Part shown: positions 44,657 through 50,580 of the stretch, in pieces
How the letters are laid out: every line of letters starts with the position of its first letter
Numbering within the stretch: position 1 is the first letter of the stretch
From: an uncultured Prevotellaceae bacterium
Lineage (GTDB): Bacteria > Bacteroidota > Bacteroidia > Bacteroidales > Bacteroidaceae
Length of the DNA stretch: 50,580 bases
Direction of reading: 5' to 3'
NCBI GenBank assembly: GCA_900320845.1
Contig: ONTS01000016.1
Coordinates: 6,240-56,819, forward strand
Notes under the pieces: generated by a model
Databases searched by the model: none
Told to the model about the DNA's origin: nothing
The model's input: only the letters and a program-made list of their open reading frames with translations
Translations under genes and position numbers: made by a program

Positions 44657-46789
44657 ATGATTAAAAGAACCCGACTGTTTCTTACCCTCGGCCTCTCATC
44701 GCTGATGATGCAAGCCTCTGCCATGCCCTCGACAGGCGCTGGACCCGACGACAATCCGCTGATGAAGAAGAGCACACTGCTGTTCGGAGCCCCCGACTTC
44801 AGCAAGATTAAGGACACTGACTACCTTCCTGCTATAGAGTATGCCATCCAGCAAAACCGCCAGGAGATAGCAGCCATCGTGAACAACAAGCAGAAGCCCA
44901 CCTTCGCCAACACCATCTTGGCACTGGAGAAGAGCGGCGTGATGCTCGACAGAGTGACAAACATCTTCTACGGACTGACTAGTGCACACAAGACACCCGT
45001 CATAGCACAGACCGAACAGAAGGTGACACCGATGCTCACGGAGCTCGAGAACGAGATAAGCTTCAACCAAGCCCTCTTCGCGCGTATAAAATATGTGTAC
45101 GACAAGGAGTTCAAGAAGCTGAAGGGCGAAGACCGCCGACTCACCGAAGAGGTATACAAGCGTTTCGTGCGTGGCGGTGCGCTGTTGCCTGCTGACAAGA
45201 TGGAGCGCATGAAAGCCATCAACATGGAGATTTCCAAACTGCAACAGCAGTGGGGCGATATGCTGCCCGAAGCCACCAACGCCTCCATCGTGTGGGTGAA
45301 CAGCGAGGAAGAGCTCGCCGGACTCTCACCGGCCGACATCGCTCAGTGCAAGAAAGACGCTGAGAGCCGCGGCGGAAAAGCTCCCTACTGCATCGTCATC
45401 AGCAACACCACACAGCAGGCGCTGCTCACATACCTGGACAACCGCGCCCTGCGTAAACGTGTGTTTGAGGCTTCTATACACCGCGCTGACGGAACAAGAC
45501 AGTTCAATACCTTCCCCTTCGTAGTGAAGATTGCCAAGCTCAGAGCTGAGGCTGCACAGCTGATGGGATACCCCAACTATGCTTCCTACTCGCTGGAGAA
45601 GACCATGGCAAAGAATACCGACAACGTATATGCCTTCTTGCGCCAGCTCATCAAGGAATATATCCCTAAGGCAGAGGCTGAGACGAAAGCCATCGAGGCG
45701 TTTGCCCGCCGGCAGCAGGGAGCCGACTTCCAGCTGCAGCCCTACGACAGATTCTACTACTCTGCCAAGATGAAGCGCGAGGCGTATAACCTGTCCGACG
45801 ACGAGGTGAAACCCTACTTCGACATTGACAGCGTGCAGCGTAACGGCGTGTTCTATGCCGCCGAGCGCGTGTATGGTCTCACCTTCAAGGAGCGCAAAGA
45901 TATTCCCACCTATCACCCCGACATGAAGGTGTTTGAGGTGATTGACAAAGACGGCAAGCCCATGGCACTGTTCTACAGCGACTACTTCCGTCGTCCCACC
46001 AAGCGCGGTGGTGCATGGATGAGTGCCTTCCTCAAGCAGAGCGGAGAACGAGAGCAGAATCCCGTCATCTACAACTGCTGCAACTATGCCAAGGCACCGG
46101 AAGGACAGCCCACACTCATCACTTGGGACGAAGTGTGCACACTCTTCCATGAGTTCGGACACGCCCTCCACGGCATGCTCTCCGACTGCCAGTACAACAC
46201 CCTGAGCGGCACAGCCACAGCACGCGACTTCGTGGAGATGCCCTCACAGTTTAACGAGAGTTTTGCTTCTATCCCCGAGATATTCGACAACTACGCCAAG
46301 CACAGTGTCACCGGGCAGTCCATGCCTGCCGAAATGAAAGAGAAGATGCTATCGTCCATCAACTTCCACGCTGCCTATGCACTGGGCGAGAACCTCGCTG
46401 CCACCTGCCTCGACCTGGCATGGCACATGCTCAGCCCCGATCAGATTCCGACCGCTGAACAGGCTGCCGAGTTTGAGCGCAAAGCTCTTGAGGAGATAGG
46501 ACTGCTCAACACACAGATACCGCCACGCTATTCCACATCGTACTTCAACCACGTCTGGGGTGGTGGCTATGCTGCTGGCTACTACAGCTACCTGTGGACC
46601 GAGGTGCTCGCCGTGAATGTGGCTGACTGTTTCGAGAAGCGCGGCGCACTGAACCCCGCCGTGGGACAAGACTTCCGCGACAAGGTGCTCAGCCGTGGCA
46701 ACACCAAGGAACAGTCGGAACTCTTTACCGACTTCACAGGCATGAAGTCGCCCGACGCATCAGGACTGCTGAAGGCCAGAGGACTGTAA
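44657..46789 (+). CDS. M3-family zinc peptidase (peptidyl-dipeptidase Dcp-like), exported
   Basis: A 710-residue metallopeptidase. The signal peptide is LTLGLSSLMMQASA. The zinc site is HEFGH at 498-502, within TLFHEFGHALHGML, with the third ligand expected in the ESFASIPEIF region downstream. YFNHVWGGGYAAGYYSYLW near the C-terminus is typical of Dcp and oligopeptidase A. It would remove dipeptides from the C-terminus of peptides in the periplasm, complementing the prolyl oligopeptidase upstream. Confidence 0.92.
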   Translation: MIKRTRLFLTLGLSSLMMQASAMPSTGAGPDDNPLMKKSTLLFGAPDFSKIKDTDYLPAIEYAIQQNRQEIAAIVNNKQKPTFANTILALEKSGVMLDRVTNIFYGLTSAHKTPVIAQTEQKVTPMLTELENEISFNQALFARIKYVYDKEFKKLKGEDRRLTEEVYKRFVRGGALLPADKMERMKAINMEISKLQQQWGDMLPEATNASIVWVNSEEELAGLSPADIAQCKKDAESRGGKAPYCIVISNTTQQALLTYLDNRALRKRVFEASIHRADGTRQFNTFPFVVKIAKLRAEAAQLMGYPNYASYSLEKTMAKNTDNVYAFLRQLIKEYIPKAEAETKAIEAFARRQQGADFQLQPYDRFYYSAKMKREAYNLSDDEVKPYFDIDSVQRNGVFYAAERVYGLTFKERKDIPTYHPDMKVFEVIDKDGKPMALFYSDYFRRPTKRGGAWMSAFLKQSGEREQNPVIYNCCNYAKAPEGQPTLITWDEVCTLFHEFGHALHGMLSDCQYNTLSGTATARDFVEMPSQFNESFASIPEIFDNYAKHSVTGQSMPAEMKEKMLSSINFHAAYALGENLAATCLDLAWHMLSPDQIPTAEQAAEFERKALEEIGLLNTQIPPRYSTSYFNHVWGGGYAAGYYSYLWTEVLAVNVADCFEKRGALNPAVGQDFRDKVLSRGNTKEQSELFTDFTGMKSPDASGLLKARGL

Positions 46790-46902
46790 CGTCGACGATG
46801 AGGATGTGGAAAGATGACATGTATGGAGTCAGAACGTCCTCCGAAGATAGGGAAGAAGGCTGCCGCCCGATGAACGGCACGGACGCTTTCCTCCACAACA
46901 AG

Positions 46903-46935
46903 AAAAAGGGATGCCCGCAAGGGTATCCCTTTTCT
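46903..46935. terminator. Bidirectional terminator between the M3 peptidase and the cobalamin operon
   Basis: AAAAGGGAT-CCC pairs with GGG-ATCCCTTTT around a GCAA tetraloop (a G-U type mismatch sits in the middle). Runs of A before and T after make it functional in both directions, between convergent genes. Confidence 0.85.
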
Positions 46936-46963
46936 GTATGTGTCGTGGTATGACCGCTGCCTG

Positions 46964-47500
46964 TCAGCCTTCTATCTCTATCTGAACCAAGGTGCCGTGG
47001 TCGGGCTGATGGTCAAAGGCTTCTGCCTCGTCGAAGAGTCCCGCATAGAGCCCGGCACTGACGATGACGCCGGCATGGGTGAAGATAAGGACACGTCGGT
47101 AGGGGAGGGTGCGTAGGGAGTCAAGGAAGCTGCCTACACGCTGGCGCAGGTCTTGGAACGACTCGCCGCCAGTGGTACGCTCGTGCAGATAGTCGGCATA
47201 CCATGTCTGCAGGTGCGGGTCGTCAATGTCGTCGTAACGCAGCATCTCCCACTGTCCCATGTGCATCTCTTTGAGTCGCTCGTCGCGTCGGGCGTGGGCA
47301 AAGCCGCAACGTTCTGCAAGTAGGGTGCAGCGTGTCAGGGGCGAGGTGAACACAGCATCGAACGGTGCTTTGCGTTCAAGCAGGTCGGCGACGCGGGATG
47401 CTTCTTCCTCAAAGGTGGAAGCCACGGGCACGTCGCTCCAGCCGTAGCAGGTGCCAGGGGCGACACCGACGCGTGTGTGGCGGACAAAGATGAGTTGCAT
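46964..47500 (-). CDS. cobC: Histidine phosphatase, probable alpha-ribazole phosphatase (CobC-like)
   Basis: A 178-residue histidine-phosphatase-fold enzyme. It begins LIFVRHTRVG with the RHT catalytic signature, continues FTSPLTRCTLLAERCG and KEMHMGQWE, and ends with the second catalytic His in FTHAGVI. It would remove phosphate from alpha-ribazole-5'-phosphate (or from cobalamin phosphate) in the nucleotide-loop branch of cobalamin synthesis. The assignment relies on its place after cobS, because the fold itself is used for many substrates. Confidence 0.82.
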   Translation of the reverse strand: MQLIFVRHTRVGVAPGTCYGWSDVPVASTFEEEASRVADLLERKAPFDAVFTSPLTRCTLLAERCGFAHARRDERLKEMHMGQWEMLRYDDIDDPHLQTWYADYLHERTTGGESFQDLRQRVGSFLDSLRTLPYRRVLIFTHAGVIVSAGLYAGLFDEAEAFDHQPDHGTLVQIEIEG

Positions 47501-47551
47501 GGGGGTGAATGGATGGTTGATAGGAGAACTTTAGGTGTGCCGTTGCTGTCA

Positions 47552-48343
47552 TTAGGGGATGTGAATGGCAGCCGCCAGCAGGAAAGCGAGCTCGACGAGC
47601 AGGCAGACGGCGCCGCAGCAGTCGCCGGTGTAGCCCTGCAGACGGCTGGCGATGAGCCGATAGAGGAGGTACATGACCAGACAGGGCGCAAAGAGCATAT
47701 ATTCCCACTGCAGTTGGCTGCCGTAGTAGTAGAGTAGTGGAGCCAGGGGCAGCAGTCCCTGCACAGCGGTGAGCAGCGTGGCACTGAATGGAGGCTTACG
47801 GTAGACCACATGCGCCTTGGAGGTGTCGGCAGTGCGGGCATAGGGGAGCATCTGCACCAGCTGCCCGGCAACCATGCGGGCGAAGGGAGCAGCGGCAAAG
47901 AGGGCAAGGGATGCCTGAAGGGGGGACAAACTGACGAGGGTAAAGAATAGGAGAGCGTGGTATGCTGTCAGACTGAGGATGCCGTAGGTGCCTACGTGCG
48001 AATCTTTCATGATGCTCAGGATGCTTTCACGGTCGTGTCCGCCGCCACCGAAGCCGTCGAAGAAGTCTGCCAACCCGTCTTCGTGCAACGCTCCGGTGAG
48101 AAACAGACGCACTGTCATTGCCAATGCCACGGCGATGGGCATCGACCATAGCAGGGAGGCACCATAGAGTACGGCTGCCGTGATGCCGCCGGTGAGCCAG
48201 CCGGCGAGGGGCCACCACTCAACGACAGCGCGGAAACTGCCGGTGGGAGGATCGTACAGACGCCAGAAGGGCATACGGGTGAAGAAGATGAGGGCTGCCC
48301 AGGCATTCTGCCACCAACGGGTGGATGTGGGTGTAGTATTCAT
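47552..48343 (-). CDS. cobS: Adenosylcobinamide-GDP ribazoletransferase (cobalamin synthase)
   Basis: A 263-residue integral membrane protein that joins alpha-ribazole to adenosylcobinamide-GDP. It shows the family signatures FFTRMPFWRLYDP near the N-terminus, EWWPLAGWLTGGI and the metal-binding segment GALHEDGLADFFDGFGGG, plus several hydrophobic segments. It begins 108 bases after cobT and ends 51 bases before the phosphatase gene. Confidence 0.95.
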   Translation of the reverse strand: MNTTPTSTRWWQNAWAALIFFTRMPFWRLYDPPTGSFRAVVEWWPLAGWLTGGITAAVLYGASLLWSMPIAVALAMTVRLFLTGALHEDGLADFFDGFGGGGHDRESILSIMKDSHVGTYGILSLTAYHALLFFTLVSLSPLQASLALFAAAPFARMVAGQLVQMLPYARTADTSKAHVVYRKPPFSATLLTAVQGLLPLAPLLYYYGSQLQWEYMLFAPCLVMYLLYRLIASRLQGYTGDCCGAVCLLVELAFLLAAAIHIP

Positions 48344-48451
48344 GGGGTTGGATGATTGGTGTTTGTAGGGTGAGAGATGCGTACTCGGTCTCGAGTGAGA
48401 CGGTTGATAATCTATATAAATATGTTGTAGGCTTCAGCCGAGTGGGGAGTG

Positions 48452-49507
48452 TCAGAAGTATTTCGTGATGTGTGCGTTGGTGAAGTTGTTCATTTCGTTC
48501 ACCATCCTTACGGCGGTGTCCACCAACGGATAGGCAGCCAGGGCTCCTGTGCCTTCGCCCAGACGCATGCCGAGTTGCAACAGTGGCTGTGCATCCATCA
48601 GTTGGAGCATCTTGCGGTGCCCGCTCTCGTCGCCGCAGTGGGCAAAGATGGCATAATGGCGCACAGCAGGGTTGATGTGTATGGCAGCCAACATGCAGGC
48701 AGACATGATGAAACCATCGACAAGTAGCAACATGCCGTGTTCGGCACCGCGTAACATGGCACCTATAGCCGCAATCATCTCAAAGCCGCCGAAGTAGGAT
48801 AGGGGAGAGAGCGGTGACGAGAAACTCTCTTCTCCTTCTGTCTTGCAATAGCGAGCCACGGCTTCGCTCAGCACTTCGTATTTATGCCTGATGCCTGCTG
48901 TGTCGAGGCCCGCTCCTGCACCGATACAATCCTCCAGCGGGATGTTGCCGTACAGGTGCATCCAGATGCTCGACGGCGAGGTGTTGGCAATGCCCATCTC
49001 GCCGATGCTGAGGACGTTGCTGCCCTCCTTGGCACAATAGTCGACCATCTCTGCGCCTATAGCTATGGCACGGTCGAACTCCGCTGCGGTCATGGCAGGA
49101 CGGTAACGGAAGTTGTCAGTGCCGCGCCGTATCTTTCGGTTGAGTATGCGCGGGTGGTCGCTGAGGTCGTAGTCGACGCCGACATCAATAAGTCGCAGGT
49201 GGAATCCATGTTGTCTGCACAGCATGTTAACACCTCCGCCGCCTTGCGTGAAGTTTATCATTTGCTGCCATGTCACCTCGCGCGGACTCACACTCACCCC
49301 TTCTTGCTCTATGCCGTGGTCGGCACCGAACAGCAGATGGCAAGGATGTTGCAGGTGGGGCGTGAGGGTGTGTTGCACCATGCACACCTGCTCTGCCAAA
49401 GTCTCAAGCTGACCGAGGGAGCCTTTGGGCTTGTTGAGGTTGTCAATCTTGTTGCGAACGTCGCTGCGAAAGGCTTCGTCCGGAGTCTGTATATGAAATG
49501 TCTGCAT
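48452..49507 (-). CDS. cobT: Nicotinate-nucleotide-dimethylbenzimidazole phosphoribosyltransferase
   Basis: A 351-residue enzyme, normal length for CobT, that makes alpha-ribazole-phosphate from a lower-ligand base and nicotinate mononucleotide. It shows LNKPKGSLGQLETLA, FGADHGIEQEGVS, NFTQGGGGVNMLC, IGEMGIANTSPSS and GAGLDTAGI in the expected order. The catalytic Glu should lie in the LGMRLGEGTGA segment near the C-terminus. Its gene starts 5 bases after cobU. Confidence 0.96.
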   Translation of the reverse strand: MQTFHIQTPDEAFRSDVRNKIDNLNKPKGSLGQLETLAEQVCMVQHTLTPHLQHPCHLLFGADHGIEQEGVSVSPREVTWQQMINFTQGGGGVNMLCRQHGFHLRLIDVGVDYDLSDHPRILNRKIRRGTDNFRYRPAMTAAEFDRAIAIGAEMVDYCAKEGSNVLSIGEMGIANTSPSSIWMHLYGNIPLEDCIGAGAGLDTAGIRHKYEVLSEAVARYCKTEGEESFSSPLSPLSYFGGFEMIAAIGAMLRGAEHGMLLLVDGFIMSACMLAAIHINPAVRHYAIFAHCGDESGHRKMLQLMDAQPLLQLGMRLGEGTGALAAYPLVDTAVRMVNEMNNFTNAHITKYF

Positions 49508-49512
49508 AGCTA

Positions 49513-50058
49513 TTACTTTACAATTACGGGCAATCCGCTCACCATGAGCACTACGTTGTCGGCATGATGCGCCACATATTGGTTGACCATTCCCTGCAGG
49601 TCGGAAAACTGTCGTTGCATGGTGTTGGCGCTGATGCCGCCCATGCCAACCTCATTGGTGACGAAGATGAATGTGGCATCCTGTGCGAAGAGTCTGTCGA
49701 GCTCATCGTAGAGCGACTGTTGCAAGTCGGCAGTCGCCTCGGCACCATTGGGAAGGCTCGCATCGTGTGCTGCTCCAGCCTCTTTCATCATCATGTTGGC
49801 TATCCACGTCGTAAGGCAGTCTACCAGCACTACCTTACCTGTCATGTCGTGACGGCTGAGGTTGGTCTCTTCTTCGATGGTTGTCCAGATGTCGCCTCTC
49901 CGTTGCCTATGCTTTGCCACGCGTTTCTCCATCTCAGCGTCGCTGATATGGGCTGTGGCTAAGTATACGGGCTCTTCGGTAAGGCTCATGGCAAGATGCT
50001 CTGCATAGAGACTTTTGCCCGAACGCTGACCACCTGTGATAAGATAGATATTCTTCAT
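49513..50058 (-). CDS. cobU: Adenosylcobinamide kinase/guanylyltransferase
   Basis: A 181-residue bifunctional enzyme that phosphorylates adenosylcobinamide and transfers GMP to it. The P-loop is GGQRSGKS at the N-terminus. YLATAHISDAEMEKRVAKHR and VLVDCLTTWIANMM follow, and TNEVGMGGISANTMQRQF is typical of CobU. It is the first gene of the cob operon. A promoter lies only about 30 bases upstream, leaving no room for a cobalamin riboswitch. Confidence 0.96.
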   Translation of the reverse strand: MKNIYLITGGQRSGKSLYAEHLAMSLTEEPVYLATAHISDAEMEKRVAKHRQRRGDIWTTIEEETNLSRHDMTGKVVLVDCLTTWIANMMMKEAGAAHDASLPNGAEATADLQQSLYDELDRLFAQDATFIFVTNEVGMGGISANTMQRQFSDLQGMVNQYVAHHADNVVLMVSGLPVIVK

Positions 50059-50086
50059 GGTTTAAAGGAATTTTAACTATTGCATG

Positions 50087-50119
50087 CAAATGTACGAATA
50101 TTATTGGGCTGAGCCGCAA
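50087..50119 (-). promoter_or_regulatory. Promoter of the cob operon
   Basis: On the minus strand TACATTTG (50094-50087) is a perfect -7 box, and TTG (50119-50117) lies 22 bases further up. Transcription would start near 50080, giving a leader of about 22 bases before cobU. Confidence 0.6.
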
Positions 50120-50338
50120 GAATTGACAAAACAAACTTTTTGCACACTTTTGGCATCGTCGGTCTCCAGCGCCTCGACGAGCAGTGGTTGGCAAACAGCT
50201 CCTTTTATTTATATAATGGAGTGAAACCATTAGTTTCATTCACTCACTCTAAAGGTAAAAAATTCTTGCACACTTTCATGTTGGTGTGTGCAAAAAATGT
50301 AGTTTTTTGTCTTAAATCTCTAAATTTTCCTAAAATAA
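50120..50338. other. Intergenic stretch before the outer-membrane protein gene
   Basis: No convincing gene. TTGCACAC (50266-50273) pairs with GTGTGCAA (50286-50293) around a 12-base loop and is followed by AAAA and then TTTTTTG, so it could be a weak terminator or an operator. A related sequence, TTTTTGCACACTTTTG, lies at about 50138-50153. Confidence 0.4.
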
Positions 50339-50370
50339 TTTGGCGAGAATAAAACTATTCTTTTACTTTG
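50339..50370 (+). promoter_or_regulatory. Promoter for the outer-membrane protein gene
   Basis: TTTG at 50339-50342 and TTACTTTG at 50363-50370 (one mismatch to TAnnTTTG) are 20 bases apart. The start would be near 50377, giving a 50-base AT-rich leader, common for highly expressed outer-membrane proteins. Confidence 0.55.
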
Positions 50371-50427
50371 CATCATCTTAAAGTGACATCTAAACTTATT
50401 TAATAAATTAATTAATTTAGAGAGAAC

Positions 50428-50580
50428 ATGAAAAAGTTAGTTTTATTCTTTGCCGCTGCCACCATGGCACTGAGTGCAAATGCACAGACAGTAAAAGGCA
50501 GCAAGTTCACTGACAACTGGTGGATTGGCCTGCAGGGTGGCGTAATGACTAAGACCACGGGCAACCGTTGGCTCAGCAAC
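50428..50580 (+). CDS. Major outer-membrane protein, N-terminal fragment (cut by window end)
   Basis: Fifty-one residues are visible. The signal peptide (LVLFFAAATMALSANAQ) is followed by FTDNWWIGLQGGVMTKTTG, which reads like the first strand of an OmpA-type beta-barrel of Prevotella and relatives. The gene continues beyond the window, so length and domains after this point cannot be judged. The strong promoter and AT-rich leader fit an abundant surface protein. Confidence 0.7.
   Translation, partial: MKKLVLFFAAATMALSANAQTVKGSKFTDNWWIGLQGGVMTKTTGNRWLSN

Noticed and set aside
50059-50130. Cobalamin riboswitch before cobU
   Set aside because: A good promoter lies about 30 bases from the start codon, leaving a leader of about 22 bases, and I find no B12-box-like sequence or fold.
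50140-50352. Open frame of 70 codons before the outer-membrane protein gene
   Set aside because: It has no recognisable motif, crosses the hairpin and promoter region, and lacks a ribosome-binding site.

Overview
The window looks like a chromosomal segment of a member of the Bacteroidales, most like Prevotella or a close relative. The reasons are Bacteroidota-type promoters (a -7 box TAnnTTTG with TTG or TTTG about 20 bases upstream) before many genes, a PorE-like lipoprotein of the type IX secretion system (T9SS), a subtilase with a T9SS sorting tail, a long-form GDP-fucose synthase, and an OmpA-like major outer-membrane protein starting at the right edge. Most of the window has moderate GC. 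Two blocks are clearly more AT-rich and look acquired: the restriction-modification cassette (about 6.3-10.5 kb) and the type III CRISPR block (about 28.2-40.9 kb).

Layout. 1-5.4 kb: tandem copies of a promoter-bearing repeat, then a co-directional set of a small membrane protein, an AmgK-like sugar kinase fused to a RapZ C-terminal domain, tsaC, a ClC channel with CBS domains, and fmt. 5.4-6.3 kb: a VanW-family gene on the minus strand behind a bidirectional terminator. 6.6-9.9 kb: a HaeIII-like restriction system with two cytosine-5 methyltransferases around one endonuclease. 10.2-14.1 kb (minus): a decayed gene remnant, a TIM-barrel/methyltransferase fusion, and a PorE-like protein. 14.3-16.4 kb: groES-groEL behind two sigma-54-like boxes. 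16.5-24.8 kb: GDP-mannose and GDP-fucose synthesis (manC, gmd, fcl), a secreted subtilase, dnaB and a MurU-like nucleotidyltransferase. 24.9-28.2 kb: a 14-unit MORN protein and a glycogen branching enzyme.

The central feature is a type III-A CRISPR-Cas locus at 28.8-40.6 kb: cas6, cas10 (no HD domain), csm2, csm3, csm4, csm5, two tandem CARF-HEPN ribonuclease genes, a small conserved protein that may be a ring nuclease, cas1, a primase-polymerase-like gene lying between cas1 and cas2, a cas2 with an N-terminal extension, a leader with its own promoter and an 11-base direct repeat, and an array of 8 repeats and 7 spacers. Cas10 keeps GGDD and Csm3 keeps its catalytic Asp. I therefore infer that target RNA is cut by Csm3, that the signal is passed on by cyclic oligoadenylate made by Cas10, and that the two CARF-HEPN proteins carry out collateral RNA cleavage without Cas10 DNase activity. 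The cas1/prim-pol/cas2 unit would be the spacer-acquisition module.

40.9-50.6 kb: a RecD-like helicase, a prolyl oligopeptidase, an M3 peptidase, a minus-strand operon for the lower cobalamin pathway (cobU, cobT, cobS and a CobC-like phosphatase), and the start of an outer-membrane protein. All identities come from reading motifs and gene order. No database search was run.
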